DNA of 64,000 bases from Poriferisodalis sp965208555 (GCF_965208555.1 NZ_OZ242342.1:1674001-1738000); one strand, 5' to 3'. Shown: positions 1-9,486, counted from the stretch's first letter. Notes: generated by a model from the letters alone, not told the origin. Made by a program: numbers and translations.

Positions 1-2
1 CT

Positions 3-1187
3 GCGGATCGGCCTGCGTCGTACCCGGCTGTCGAGGGGCCGCGCAGCGACGACCTGTTCCTGGCTGCGTCACGCGGACGCACCTGCATGGTCCGTGCGGA
101 CGGCACGGTGACGTGCTGGGGCGACTACGGCCTGCGCCAACGGTTGAGCACGGCAGGTCTGGTGGACGTCGTTGCGCTGAGCAGCGGCGACGAGCCCTTC
201 GGGGGGCGTGGGCCGCTGCACGTGTGCGCACTGCACGCGGCCGGGACCGTCTCGTGCTGGGGGTCGGGCCACTTCGGACAGCTCGGCCAGGGCGACGTGG
301 AGACGCACTACGTGCCGGTGAGCGTGCAGGGACTCGACGACGCTGTGGCGATAGCTGCCGGGGAGCGGTTCACCTGTGCGGTACACCTCGACGGCGGCGT
401 GTCGTGCTGGGGTTCGAACCATGTCGGCGAGCTGGGTCACGGGTTAGAGGTATCCGAGATCCACCTGCCGACACGGGTGCCGGGTGTCGCCGATGCCGTC
501 GCGATCAGCGCCGGCAACGATGCAGCGTGCACCATCAGCAGCAGCGGTGCGGTGACGTGCTGGGGATGGGGCGACGTCGCAGGACCGCCCCAAGCTGTTG
601 CGGGTCTCAGCGACGTGACGGCCATCTCGATCGGCGGCACCTTGACCTGCGCAGTGGTGTCGGAAGGCGACGTCTATTGCTGGTCCACCTATGTGGGCGG
701 CTCCACGCCGAGGAAGATGCCCGGCCTGGCGGACGTCGTCGACGTGGCCATGGGTTTCGGCACCGGCTGCGCAGTTCATCGAGACGGCGGCGTGTCGTGC
801 TGGGGGAACAACAACGTGGGCCAGGTGGGCGACGGCACGAGGGAAAAGCGAACAGAACCGGTGCGGCTCGCCGGCATCAGCGATGCGATCGACGTGAGCC
901 TCGGCCGGCAGACCACCGAGGTGACCGCCCACTCATGCGTGCTGCACCGTGACGGCGGCGTGTCGTGCTGGGGAGGCAACGAGCGCGGACAGCTCGGCGA
1001 CGGCACCGGCGAGCATCGGCCGTACCCGCAACGAGCCGAGACGTTCCCGGCGTTTGCCGGCAGCGAGTCGCCCGTGCTCGACCGGGGTCTGCTGCTGGCG
1101 TGGGTCGAGCAGGCGATCGGCGAGCACGTGGCGGAGTTCCCCTGGCACTGGGCCGCCTGGGACTACGCCCGGCATCAGGCCAAATAG
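3..1187 (+). CDS. RCC1-repeat protein, 5' end outside the window
   Basis: The frame is open from the first bases, so the N-terminus and any signal peptide lie outside; about 394 residues are visible. Seven repeats of roughly 40-55 residues each contain a C-A/T-x pair followed by the hallmark CWG, CWS or similar motif, which is enough for one complete seven-bladed RCC1 beta-propeller. Such extracellular bacterial propellers usually mediate binding; no catalytic site is apparent. The last 45 or so residues (LDRGLLLAWVEQAIGEHV and on) are not RCC1-like and are Trp-rich and helical-looking. The repeats are longer than the 37-residue RCC1 repeats of the other two RCC1 proteins in this window, so it is not a simple copy of those. 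It converges on the fibronectin gene downstream. Confidence 0.85.
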   Translation, partial: ADRPASYPAVEGPRSDDLFLAASRGRTCMVRADGTVTCWGDYGLRQRLSTAGLVDVVALSSGDEPFGGRGPLHVCALHAAGTVSCWGSGHFGQLGQGDVETHYVPVSVQGLDDAVAIAAGERFTCAVHLDGGVSCWGSNHVGELGHGLEVSEIHLPTRVPGVADAVAISAGNDAACTISSSGAVTCWGWGDVAGPPQAVAGLSDVTAISIGGTLTCAVVSEGDVYCWSTYVGGSTPRKMPGLADVVDVAMGFGTGCAVHRDGGVSCWGNNNVGQVGDGTREKRTEPVRLAGISDAIDVSLGRQTTEVTAHSCVLHRDGGVSCWGGNERGQLGDGTGEHRPYPQRAETFPAFAGSESPVLDRGLLLAWVEQAIGEHVAEFPWHWAAWDYARHQAK

Positions 1188-1251
1188 CGCCTCGCGCCAG
1201 AGTTCGCCTAGCTCGCGCTGAACGTGGCTGCGCGGCTGAGCAAGCCTGTGG

Positions 1252-4200
1252 CTAGGCGGAGGTGGGTCTGGCTGTTGCCATGGACGACCAGGCACCCCAT
1301 CCCTCGGTGTTCCGGGCCCTGACTCGAACCTTGTAGCTGTCGCCGTTGGTCAGGGACGAGAGCACTACCTCCAGGTCCGTGAGGGTTGTGTGGGACACAG
1401 CCGTATTCGTTGCCCAGCCGGCGCCGAGAGCGGTGCAGTCTTCGTCGGTGTCGTTGCAATAGTCCACTTCGTACTCGACGATGTCGGAGTGGTTCCTGGC
1501 GGGTGCCGTCCACGTCACGGTGATCTGAGCGTTGCCGGCCGTCACTCGAGGTGTCGAGGGCGGATTCGGGCCGCCCGGCGTTCCCGTCTCCTGGCTCGTC
1601 CAGGCACTGTCGCCGTGGCTCCGGCTGAGAGTGCGCATTTCGACGAGGTGCGAGTTGCCGTTGGTGAGCCCCGAGATCGTGTAGCGGGTCGAGGTCGAAC
1701 CGATGCCGGTCCTGGTCGTCCAGTCGTCGTAGTCGCTGGTGCAGTCCTTGGTGGCGTCGGTGTTGTCGCAGTACCGCAGCTGGAGGCTCGTGATCGTCGA
1801 CCCGCGGGCGTTCGGCCTAGGCCACGTCACGATCAGCTGCCGGTTGCCCGATGCCAGCGTCATCGTGGGCGCATCGGGCGTGCCTCTCGGCATCCCCGTG
1901 GCCGCTTCCGACCACGGACTCTCGCGCAGGCCGGCCGTGGCACGCACGCGCACCTGGTACGCGGTGCCGTTGACGAGGCTGCCGATGGTCGTGCTGGTGC
2001 CGGTACCTGAATGCGTGTGCGTCTCCCATGCGGCGGCCCAGGTCGGGTTCGAGGTGCAGGTCAGCACCGTTGCGTCGCCGTTAGTCGCCTCGCACGCCCG
2101 GTAGCGCACGTCATAGCCGTCGATCACCGATCCGTTGGATCGCGGCACGATCCAGTTCACCGTCAGCTCAAGATTGCCCGTGGTCACCCTGGGCGTGGTG
2201 GGTGCCGATGGCGCGCCCACCGGCGTGCCGACCGCCGGCGTTTCGGACCACGACCCCCAGCCCTTCTCGTTCTGGGCTCGCGCTCGCACCTGGTAGGCGG
2301 TGCCGTTGGTCAGGCCGGTGATGATCCTGGACAGGCTGGCGCCGGTGTCGCCGTGCAGCCGCCAGTTGCCCCAGGTCGGATTCGAGTCACAGGTCTTGAC
2401 CGTGGTGTCACCGTTGGTCGCCGTGCAGGCCCGGTAGGCCACCTCGTAGTGCTCGATCGTCGAGTCACGATCGTCTGGCTCTGCCCACGTGACGCGCAGC
2501 TGGCGATCGTCCGGCTCGGGTGTCCCGACCACCGGAGCAGCGGGCACTGCAGCCGGGATGGCCGACTTGGTCGACGACCAACCGCTGTTGCCGGTGGCGC
2601 TGTCGGCCCGCACTCGCACTTGGTAGGCGGTGTCGTTGGTCAGCGAGGTGATCGTCGTGGTCGTGGTGCCGTCGGTGACCGCTTGCGGCGTCCACGTCGC
2701 GTTCCACCTCGGACTGGAGGTGCAGTCCTTCCGTGTGGCTGTGCAGTCGCGGTACTCCACGGTGTAGCCGGTGATGGTCGAGCCGCGGGCTGCCGACGCG
2801 GTCCACGACACCACCAGCTGGGTGTGGCCTCGCTCCAGCGTCAGCCCGGTTGGCGTCGACGGTGCTGCCAGAGGGGTCGTGCTGGCGGAGGGCGACCACG
2901 GCCCGACGCCGTTGGCGTTGCGGGCTCGGACCCGCGCCTCGTACTTGGTGCCGTTGGTCAGGCTGGTGATGGTCGCAGCAGTGCTGGTGGCCCCATAGGT
3001 GCGCTCAGCCCAGTTCCCCCAGGTCGGCGTCGTGCCTGCGGCACAGGTCCTGACCGAGGTATCACCGTCGGTCGCCGTGCAGGCCCGGTACGCCACGATG
3101 TACTGGCTGATCGCCAGCCCGTTGCCGCTGGGCTCATTCCACGAGAGGCTGAACTTGCGGTCGCCCGGGTTGATGCTCGGCTGAGCGGGTGCATCGGGCC
3201 GCAACGACGGCGTGCCCGACGCCGACGACGACCACGGTCCGTTGCCCACGCTGTTGACGGCCCGGACCCGCACCCGGTACGTCGTGCCGTTGTTCAACGA
3301 GCGGATCGTTTCGGTAGTAGGAAGCGGGTCGCCCGTGACGTCGATCGGTGGATCCGTCCAATCGCCGTCCAGGCTGCAATCCGCTGTGCTCACGCACGAG
3401 GCGACTTGGTAGCTGGTGATGGCGGCCCCGTTGTCCGCCGGGGCCTTCCAGGTCACCACCAGCGTTTCATTGCCCGGGGTCAGCGTGGGCGTCGCGGGCT
3501 TGGCCGGCTTGCCGAGCGGCGTTGACTCCCCGGCCGCCGAGTACGGGCCGAAGGTGTTCGTACTAGTGCGAGCCCGTACGCGCACTTCGTACGCGGTCGC
3601 GTTCGTGAGGTTCGTGATCGTCAGCTCGCGGTTGGCGATGTCGGTGTGGGTTCTTGTCGACCATCCGCCCCAGCGCGGATTCGTGCTGCAGTCCCTTGGC
3701 GTGGCCGTACACGCCCGGAACTGCACGTGGTAGCCGTTGATCGTCGTGCCGTTCGCTCCTGGCTCAGTCCACGTCACGGTGATCTGGCGTTCACCCGCCA
3801 CCAGAGTCGACACGCTGGGAGCGTCGGGCAGAGCCTTCGGCGTGCCCGTCCGGCTCGCCGACCACGGGCCTTCGCCCTGGCCCGTACCGCCGAGATCGTT
3901 GATGGCACGGACACGCACCTTGTAGGCCGTGTCGTTGTTCAAGCCGGTGATCTCGTGCCGGGTGTCGGTGCCCGTGTCGCCGGCGTCAATCCAGTCTGTT
4001 GTTGAGGTGGCGGGACAGGTGCCGGTGCAGTACTCGACGTCATAACCGGTGATGGGCATGCCGTTGTCGGCCGGCGCAACCCAGGTCACCACCAGCGACT
4101 GGTGGCCCGCCTCCAAGGTCGGGGTGCTCGGCCTTGCCGGCACCGAGACCGGCGTCGCCTTCTTGGCGGTCGACCACGGCCCCACGCCGTTGGCGTTGCG

Positions 4201-6165
4201 GGCCCGCACCTGCACCTCGTACGCGGTGCCGTTGACCAGTCCGGTGATCGTCACGACCTTGCCGGTGCCCGAATGACTGCGCGCCCGCCAGCCGCCCCAC
4301 GTCGCATCAGCGGCGGGCTCGCAGGTGCGCACGGCTGTGTTGCCGTCGGTCGCGGTGCAGGCCCGGTACTGCACGTCGTAGTCGGTGATGGCCGACCCGG
4401 AGTAGCCGGGCTCGTTCCATTGCACGAGGATCTGCCGGTCGCCCGCCGTCAGGTCGGGCGCACGCTCGAAGCTCGGCAGCTGCTCGGGCGTCGCAGACGC
4501 CGTGGGCGACCAAGCGCTCTGGCTGCCGCCGCTGCGGGAGCGCACCCGCACCTCGTGCTTGACGCCGTTGCTCAGCCTGGTGATGGTGGTGGTGGTGCCG
4601 GTGCCCTGGTGGCTGTGCGGCGTCCAGTTGCCGCAGGTCAGGCTGGAACCGCAGGTGCGGTACTCCACGTCGTAGCCGTCGAGGGTGCCGCCGCTCGGGG
4701 GCGTCGACGGGGCCCAGGTCACCTTCAGCTGCTCGTTCGCAGCTTCGACCCTCAGGCTGGCCGGCACCGAGGGCCGCCCCGTCTGCACCATCGGTATGCC
4801 CGACACGATCTGCGACCAGGGGCCGAGCCCGAAGATGTTGCGGGCCCGAACCCGCACTTGGTAGGCGGTGTCGTTGGTGAGCCCGCTGATGGTGGTGCTG
4901 GTGCCGGTGCCCGAATGGGCATGGGCGGTCCAGCCGCCCCAGGTCGGGCTGGACGTGCAGGTAGCCGGCGTGGCCGTGCAGGTGCGGTACTCCACCACGT
5001 AGCCCGAGACAGCGGCGCCGACCGTGCTGGTGGGTGCTCGCCACGACACTGCCAGGCTCAGATTCCTGGACGTCGCCGTGAGCGACGTGGGTGCGGTCGG
5101 CGGATCGGTGCCGATGGCCGTCAGCGTGCCTGACGCAGCGCGCACCGAGGTGTCGATGCGGTCCGAGCCGCTGATCCGGTGGAGCGCCGCCGTGGGGGCG
5201 AGGGTGCGCAGGCGGGCATGCAGGCTGGGGTCGAGCGCCGCGTTGCCGCCGACCAGCACGATGGCGCGGGGCCGCAGCTCTTCGATGCGCTGCTCGGTGG
5301 GCGCGGTCAGCGAGTTCGTCTGGGAGTAGAGCACAGCGCCGCCAGTGGTGATGGCTGCGTAGGCAGCGGCAATCCCCATGTCGGCTGGGCTCCACCCGTT
5401 GGCGATCACCAGCGTGGTGGACAGGTTCGGCGCGGCGGCTGCTGCGGTATCAGTGCGGGACGCGCCGGCGTGGCGGGGCACGCTGGTCACCGACGGAGCG
5501 AGCTCTCGGACACGGTCTGCGAGCGACGCTGCGAGCACTACCGTGCCGCCGACGAACTCGACCTGCAAGGGCTGCCGTTCGCTGATGATGCGCTCGGTCG
5601 GCTCGGTCAGGCTGTCGGCTTCGGCCAGCAGCACGGCCGCGTTGGATCTTGTCGCCGCCAGGGCAGCCGCAACGCCCGTGTCCGCGGCGCTGCGGCCGTT
5701 CGCCACGATGAACGTGGTGGCGTTCGACGGCACCGCCTTGGCGGCCGTGTCGAAGCGATCGGTGCCCTCGATCCGCCTGACTGCGGCACCGCCGACCAGT
5801 GCGACCACCTCGTCGTGCACGGCGGCTGACAGCGCAGCCGTGCCGCCGACCAGAATCACCGCCGACGGCTGGCGGTCCCGGATGAAGCTTGCGGTACGGG
5901 TGGTGAGCTCATCGCTGCGGGCGTACAGCACCACCGCGTCGGACTGGCTGTCGCTCTCGAGGGCTGCGAGGGCGGACGCAACGGCCGAGTCGGCAGAGCT
6001 CCAGCCGTTGGCGATCACCACGGTGCCGATGGACCGGCTCTGCGCCGACGCCGCGGGTGCCAGCAGGGCAGCGAACAGCGCAAGAACGGCGAGTGCCAGC
6101 GCGCCGCCGCGCAGCCTCCGGCGCAGCCCGCTGGGCAATACAAGAGGCGTCAAAGCAGGCATCAT
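1252..6165 (-). CDS. Cell-wall-binding repeat 2 / fibronectin III surface protein
   Basis: A 1,637-residue exported protein. A signal peptide (RRRLRGG then a hydrophobic stretch ending APAASA, residues 1-42 or so) is followed by three CWB2 repeats (about residues 43-345), each with an IANGWS/S-A-D opening and a VGG..ALS core. CWB2 modules anchor proteins to secondary wall polymers in Gram-positive bacteria. Twelve fibronectin III domains follow to the C-terminus, each marked by the V-x-W strand and a LTNGTAYQVRVRA-type strand. Many carry a Cys-rich insertion (YRACTAT...C), so disulfides are likely. I chose the ATG at 6165 because it leads straight into the signal peptide and has a TAGAGT -10-like box five bases upstream; an in-frame upstream ATG at 6246 gives a less signal-like N-terminus. 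Likely an adhesin or matrix protein. Confidence 0.88.
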   Translation of the reverse strand: MMPALTPLVLPSGLRRRLRGGALALAVLALFAALLAPAASAQSRSIGTVVIANGWSSADSAVASALAALESDSQSDAVVLYARSDELTTRTASFIRDRQPSAVILVGGTAALSAAVHDEVVALVGGAAVRRIEGTDRFDTAAKAVPSNATTFIVANGRSAADTGVAAALAATRSNAAVLLAEADSLTEPTERIISERQPLQVEFVGGTVVLAASLADRVRELAPSVTSVPRHAGASRTDTAAAAAPNLSTTLVIANGWSPADMGIAAAYAAITTGGAVLYSQTNSLTAPTEQRIEELRPRAIVLVGGNAALDPSLHARLRTLAPTAALHRISGSDRIDTSVRAASGTLTAIGTDPPTAPTSLTATSRNLSLAVSWRAPTSTVGAAVSGYVVEYRTCTATPATCTSSPTWGGWTAHAHSGTGTSTTISGLTNDTAYQVRVRARNIFGLGPWSQIVSGIPMVQTGRPSVPASLRVEAANEQLKVTWAPSTPPSGGTLDGYDVEYRTCGSSLTCGNWTPHSHQGTGTTTTITRLSNGVKHEVRVRSRSGGSQSAWSPTASATPEQLPSFERAPDLTAGDRQILVQWNEPGYSGSAITDYDVQYRACTATDGNTAVRTCEPAADATWGGWRARSHSGTGKVVTITGLVNGTAYEVQVRARNANGVGPWSTAKKATPVSVPARPSTPTLEAGHQSLVVTWVAPADNGMPITGYDVEYCTGTCPATSTTDWIDAGDTGTDTRHEITGLNNDTAYKVRVRAINDLGGTGQGEGPWSASRTGTPKALPDAPSVSTLVAGERQITVTWTEPGANGTTINGYHVQFRACTATPRDCSTNPRWGGWSTRTHTDIANRELTITNLTNATAYEVRVRARTSTNTFGPYSAAGESTPLGKPAKPATPTLTPGNETLVVTWKAPADNGAAITSYQVASCVSTADCSLDGDWTDPPIDVTGDPLPTTETIRSLNNGTTYRVRVRAVNSVGNGPWSSSASGTPSLRPDAPAQPSINPGDRKFSLSWNEPSGNGLAISQYIVAYRACTATDGDTSVRTCAAGTTPTWGNWAERTYGATSTAATITSLTNGTKYEARVRARNANGVGPWSPSASTTPLAAPSTPTGLTLERGHTQLVVSWTASAARGSTITGYTVEYRDCTATRKDCTSSPRWNATWTPQAVTDGTTTTTITSLTNDTAYQVRVRADSATGNSGWSSTKSAIPAAVPAAPVVGTPEPDDRQLRVTWAEPDDRDSTIEHYEVAYRACTATNGDTTVKTCDSNPTWGNWRLHGDTGASLSRIITGLTNGTAYQVRARAQNEKGWGSWSETPAVGTPVGAPSAPTTPRVTTGNLELTVNWIVPRSNGSVIDGYDVRYRACEATNGDATVLTCTSNPTWAAAWETHTHSGTGTSTTIGSLVNGTAYQVRVRATAGLRESPWSEAATGMPRGTPDAPTMTLASGNRQLIVTWPRPNARGSTITSLQLRYCDNTDATKDCTSDYDDWTTRTGIGSTSTRYTISGLTNGNSHLVEMRTLSRSHGDSAWTSQETGTPGGPNPPSTPRVTAGNAQITVTWTAPARNHSDIVEYEVDYCNDTDEDCTALGAGWATNTAVSHTTLTDLEVVLSSLTNGDSYKVRVRARNTEGWGAWSSMATARPTSA

Positions 6166-6216
6166 GTCGGACTCTATTTCTCGCCACTCTGCGGCTAGGG
6201 GATGGCCGGATGCTAG

Positions 6217-6236
6217 TGACATCATATGACTGTCAT
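6217..6236. promoter_or_regulatory. Dyad upstream of the CWB2/fibronectin gene
   Basis: The stretch holds TGACA and TGTCA arms nine bases apart, and inside it the perfect palindrome ATGACTGTCAT (6226-6236). It sits 50-70 bases upstream of the surface gene start at 6165 and ahead of the relB-like gene at 6291. It could be an operator for either. Its sequence differs from the AGTAAY-type dyads near the TetR genes. Confidence 0.35.
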
Positions 6237-6290
6237 GTGAAGTCAACGGCTGTATGCTCCTTGAAGCAGCCCGCTCCTTGGGAGGCAGGA

Positions 6291-6512
6291 ATGACCCAGA
6301 TCACCGCCCGAGTCCCCGACGAACTCTTGGCGGCGTTGGACTCGGCTGCCGCTCAGCTCCAGCGCAGCCGTGCCGAAGTCGTCCGCCAAGCGCTGGAGCG
6401 CTACGTGGAGGACTTCGACGACCTCGACATCGCACTGCAGCGCCTGCGCGACCCGTCCGATCCCGTACTCGACTGGGAACAGGTCAAGCGTGCGCTACTC
6501 GATTCGGATTAA
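6291..6512 (+). CDS. RelB/ribbon-helix-helix antitoxin-like protein
   Basis: 73 residues. The N-terminus (TARVPDELLAALDSAA) has the strand-helix pattern of ribbon-helix-helix DNA-binding proteins, followed by a helix (RSRAEVVRQALERYVED) and an acidic tail that would bind the toxin. GGAGG lies six bases before the ATG, which fixes the start. It overlaps the next gene by 23 bases, the usual arrangement of a toxin-antitoxin pair with the antitoxin first. By family it should neutralise the RelE-like protein and repress the pair; the cognate operator is not obvious, though the dyad at 6217-6236 is a candidate. Confidence 0.8.
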   Translation: MTQITARVPDELLAALDSAAAQLQRSRAEVVRQALERYVEDFDDLDIALQRLRDPSDPVLDWEQVKRALLDSD

Positions 6513-6753
6513 GCGCAGCGCCGAGCGCGAACTCGCCCGCATCACCAAACCGCAACGTCGACGGATCATCGACGCGATCGACCGCCTCGCCGACCAGCCA
6601 GACGCCGGCAGCCGCCTCAAAGGAAGCCTGCGAGGCCTGCGCCGCATTCGAGTCGGCGACTACCGGGTGCTGTACGAGGTACTCGACGGCGAACTGATCG
6701 TGCTCGTCGTGCGAGTCGCCCACCGGCGTGAGGCGTACCGCCACGACCGGTGA
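6490..6753 (+). CDS. RelE/ParE-family toxin
   Basis: 87 residues from a GTG start lying inside the antitoxin gene. The protein has the RelE-family layout: basic first strand (YSIRIKRSAERELARI), two helices with KPQRRRIIDAIDRLA, then GSLRGLRRIRVGDYRVLYEV and a final strand ending RVAHRREAYRH. The R-I-x-x-G-x-Y-R-V-L-Y core and the C-terminal His/Arg/Tyr cluster are typical of mRNA-cleaving RelE relatives. Upstream ATG codons in this frame fall within antitoxin coding sequence and add no conserved residues. RelE (ribosome-dependent RNase) is favoured over ParE (gyrase poison), but sequence alone does not settle this. Confidence 0.8.
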   Translation: MRYSIRIKRSAERELARITKPQRRRIIDAIDRLADQPDAGSRLKGSLRGLRRIRVGDYRVLYEVLDGELIVLVVRVAHRREAYRHDR

Positions 6754-6998
6754 CGATCACCCACCGGCAAGCAGCCGGTAGTGCTCATGGAGTCATGAAG
6801 CAAGCGTCGACCGCGGCTCTACGCTTGGCTGCGTGAGCAAACCGACGAACCGCCTGCGGCGGTACCCGATGCCGTGCCACCCGCGCGCAGTGCATGTCGG
6901 GCGTTGGCTTGTCGAGAAGATGCCGCGCGGATGCGATCTCGAACTCCCCGATCGCCGCTCGAGCCGGCCCATCCCGTTCGTCGATGGCGCGTCGAAGG

Positions 6999-8918
6999 TC
7001 AGGGGGCTTCGGTGAGGGTGAGCCAGTAGCGGCCGGTGTTGAACGGGCCCGACGAGGATGCCGCGGCCACCTCGATGTAGTAGTCGCCGTCGACGGTCGG
7101 GGTGAAGTGGTAGCGCTCGCTGTAGGCGGCGTCACCGCTCCCGCCGTTGCCGTTGCGGACCTCGACGCCGTCGGCGTCGTACATGGGTCCGAGATCGGGG
7201 TGGTGCATGCCGCCCTGGCGGGTGTTGACCTCGACCTGGTAGCGGGTTCCGGCAGTCAAGTGAGCCCTGAACCAGTCCCGCTCGCTTTCGACCAGGACTC
7301 TGCCGCTGAAACGGCCGGACAAGAGCCCTCTGTGCTCGATGCGACCCTGCACGGTCTCGCCGACCCCGATCTCGCAGTTCTGGTCGTGGGCAGCGAGGTC
7401 GTTGCCGGCAAGGCGGGCATTGGCAGCGTCGTAGTGGGCTTGGGTGTTCGGCAGGTCGAGCCGTTGACCGTAGAAGTACCGGAACATGATGTCGGCATAG
7501 ACGCTGAAGGCGCCGGCGGTCATGCCGGGAAGGCAGTCATCGTTGGCGAGCACGTCGGTGGCGTGGGTATGCACTGCGAGCACGTAGTGGCCGTCGCGGC
7601 TGTTGGCACCGCCGCCGGCTCCGGCGCCGACGTAGTAGGTGCCGGTGGAGCGGGGAGTGAAGTAGGTGAGCGCGGTGTTCCCCGGCCCTGAATCGCCGTC
7701 GGCGGTGCCTTGGGTTGCGCCGAAGTACGGGTACGGATGCACGTCGCCGTAGCTGTCCAGCAGCCGGCCGCGGTGGTCGTACACGCCCTTCAGCCACGGA
7801 TTGCCCACTGCCTTGTGGGCGGTCGAGTCGCCACGCAGCACCACCTCGTAGAGCTGGCCGCCGACCAGTCCCACCTCGAACCAGTCCTCGTCGCTCCTGC
7901 TGAGGCTCGCGATCTCGAATTCCCCAGGCGTCTCACCGCCCACAGCCGCCGTGCAGGTCGTCTTGGTGCTGGCCGCGCAGTCTTCGTAGGGGACATAGGG
8001 GTACACGACCACCCTGAAGGTCCACGGCTCGCCTTGTGGGTGCTTCTCGGCGTCTATGCGGACCTTGACCAGGTGCCAGCCCGGGATCTCCGACGCGGTG
8101 AAGATCACCAGGGGTTCTCTCAGCGTGATCCCGAGGGCGGAGTAGTCGGAGCCGAGATTGGCTTTGTTGGGGGATTCCACCGCAGTGATGACCAGCAATT
8201 CCGCGTTGCCGCCCCGCGCATTGCTGCTGCCCCAGACCTCCGCCACGTACCTGCGCCCCGCGGTGAGGGACACGCGATAGCTCCTGTGCCTCGTGCAGGC
8301 GGAGTTTCCGCAATCGATGCTGTCGAATTCGTCCAGCAGGAATTCGCGTTCGGGCTCGTGATTTCGGGGCTCGATCGACGACTCCCCCGATGACGACTCG
8401 TTGTCGGGCTTTGCCGGAGCGGCTTCCTTGTCCGGCTCGACCCCCCAGGCCTCCTGGGCGGACGGTGACGGCGCCTTCTTGGAACGCGTGATCTTGGGCC
8501 TCGACTCGGTTGCAGCCGTACCGGTCTCGACCCAACTCCAGTCGCCGTTGTTGTTGGTGAAGCGGGCCCGCACCCTCACCATGTAGAGCGCGCCGGGCTC
8601 GAGGCCGGAGATGGTCAGCTCGTTCTCTTCGGGGAACGCGTTCCACTCGGTGTCGGTGTACGTCCTGAACACGTCGCCGTCAGGCGCCCACGACACCCGG
8701 TAGGCGGCCGGGTCGCCCGGGTGCGCATCCCAGCTCACGTACAGCTCTCCGGGTTCAAAGCCCGGCTCCACGCTCAAGCCGGTGACGGCCGGCGGAGCTG
8801 CTGAGGCCAGGTTCGCAGGCGCCACGGTGGCGACCAGCACGCTGGCGGCAACCAGCGCTCCCAGAACGGCTGCTCGCATTTGGCGGCGGGGAAGAAAGGG
8901 AGACCGGTTCAGCGTCAT
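6999..8918 (-). CDS. Secreted fibronectin III / PPC-like repeat protein
   Basis: 639 residues. GAGGAG eight bases before the ATG supports this start. A signal peptide (residues 1-40, ending ANLASA) is followed by one fibronectin III domain (about 42-135, with LYVSWDAH and LEPGALYMVRVRARF). A low-complexity Pro/Ser/Glu linker comes next, then pre-peptidase-C-like beta modules recognised by DEDWFEVGLVGGQLYEVVL and ERDWFRAHLTAGTRYQVEV and by F-T-P-x-x-x-G-x-Y-Y-V/I strands. The same DWF repeat family makes up most of the large protein at 17972-21898. No enzyme domain is seen, so it is probably a structural or binding exoprotein. Confidence 0.82.
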   Translation of the reverse strand: MTLNRSPFLPRRQMRAAVLGALVAASVLVATVAPANLASAAPPAVTGLSVEPGFEPGELYVSWDAHPGDPAAYRVSWAPDGDVFRTYTDTEWNAFPEENELTISGLEPGALYMVRVRARFTNNNGDWSWVETGTAATESRPKITRSKKAPSPSAQEAWGVEPDKEAAPAKPDNESSSGESSIEPRNHEPEREFLLDEFDSIDCGNSACTRHRSYRVSLTAGRRYVAEVWGSSNARGGNAELLVITAVESPNKANLGSDYSALGITLREPLVIFTASEIPGWHLVKVRIDAEKHPQGEPWTFRVVVYPYVPYEDCAASTKTTCTAAVGGETPGEFEIASLSRSDEDWFEVGLVGGQLYEVVLRGDSTAHKAVGNPWLKGVYDHRGRLLDSYGDVHPYPYFGATQGTADGDSGPGNTALTYFTPRSTGTYYVGAGAGGGANSRDGHYVLAVHTHATDVLANDDCLPGMTAGAFSVYADIMFRYFYGQRLDLPNTQAHYDAANARLAGNDLAAHDQNCEIGVGETVQGRIEHRGLLSGRFSGRVLVESERDWFRAHLTAGTRYQVEVNTRQGGMHHPDLGPMYDADGVEVRNGNGGSGDAAYSERYHFTPTVDGDYYIEVAAASSSGPFNTGRYWLTLTEAP

Positions 8919-8998
8919 GGCGCTCGCTCCTCGAACTCGGTGCTACAACCGGCGGCGGCTCGGTTCGGCCGCGAACCCGGCTGCCATCACTTCAGTTC

Positions 8999-9015
8999 AT
9001 AGTTTGTACAACTAT
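8999..9015. promoter_or_regulatory. Dyad in the divergent region upstream of the fibronectin/PPC gene
   Basis: ATAGTTTGTACAACTAT has perfect six-base arms (ATAGTT/AACTAT) around a five-base centre. It lies 81 bases upstream of the surface gene start in the 295-base divergent region shared with the HipB-like gene. Its AGTT/AACT core resembles the dyads near the TetR genes, but its spacing differs, so membership of one operator family is uncertain. Confidence 0.4.
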
Positions 9016-9149
9016 CGCGCAGCCGTCCTACCCCTGCAAACAGGTGCTCCAAGCCGGTGCTGCGGCATCGTCCTGAGCACCTAATATGCAGGTCACACGG
9101 GTTCTCCACAGATAATCCTGCGTGCGCTCGATTACTTTTTTGCTCGTGT

Positions 9150-9188
9150 TGTATGCGTTCAGCACCAGATAGTTGACTGTATGCGTTC
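9150..9188 (+). repeat. Two direct copies of TGTATGCGTTC upstream of hipB-like gene
   Basis: An identical 11-base sequence occurs at 9150-9160 and 9178-9188, 28 bases apart, about one and three turns of helix before the chosen hipB start. HipB proteins bind repeated operators in their own promoter, so these are candidate autoregulatory sites. The second copy contains an in-frame ATG at 9181 that could be mistaken for the start codon. Confidence 0.45.
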
Positions 9189-9213
9189 GGTTACAATCCA
9201 CTACACTGTGGAC

Positions 9214-9486
9214 ATGGCCACTTTGGCGACGCGCGTTGTGCGAACCCCCGGGTCGTTGGCGAGCGCCATCACGGGCCGGCGCGACCAGCTCGGACTGACC
9301 CAGCAAGCGCTCGCCGACACCGCTGGGGTCTCGCGCAAGCTGGTGTGCGACGCCGAGGCAGGGAAGCTGACCATCCAGCTCGACGGCCTCGTGAAGATCT
9401 GCACTGCGCTCGGCTGTGAGCTCGTCATGCGTGAGGTCGATCCGGCGCGCCTGGGCTACGACGACGCGTTGGCGCCGTTGGAATGA
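9214..9486 (+). CDS. hipB: HipB-like helix-turn-helix antitoxin/regulator
   Basis: 90 residues from the ATG at 9214. Residues 20-65 form an XRE-type helix-turn-helix (RRDQLGLTQQALADTAGVS, then LVCDAEAGK). The stop overlaps the HipA start as ATGA, so the two are translationally coupled. I prefer 9214 over the in-frame ATG at 9181, because the latter lies within a direct repeat that looks like an operator and because TACACT, a fair -10 box, ends six bases before 9214, giving a leaderless transcript. By family it represses the operon and binds the HipA kinase. Confidence 0.82.
   Translation: MATLATRVVRTPGSLASAITGRRDQLGLTQQALADTAGVSRKLVCDAEAGKLTIQLDGLVKICTALGCELVMREVDPARLGYDDALAPLE

Noticed and set aside
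1390..5829. Long plus-strand open frames opposite the fibronectin gene
   Set aside because: They are high-GC shadows of the minus-strand surface gene, Arg/Gly/Pro-rich and without motifs.
6057..6290. N-terminal extension of the relB-like gene
   Set aside because: It would overlap the divergent surface gene signal peptide; GGAGG and the ribbon-helix-helix start clearly favour the ATG at 6291.
6833..7015. A 60-codon plus-strand ORF between relE-like and fibronectin/PPC genes
   Set aside because: It starts at GTG without a Shine-Dalgarno, overlaps the end of the convergent gene and has no recognisable motif. The 245-base gap may hold remnants of a gene, but this cannot be shown.
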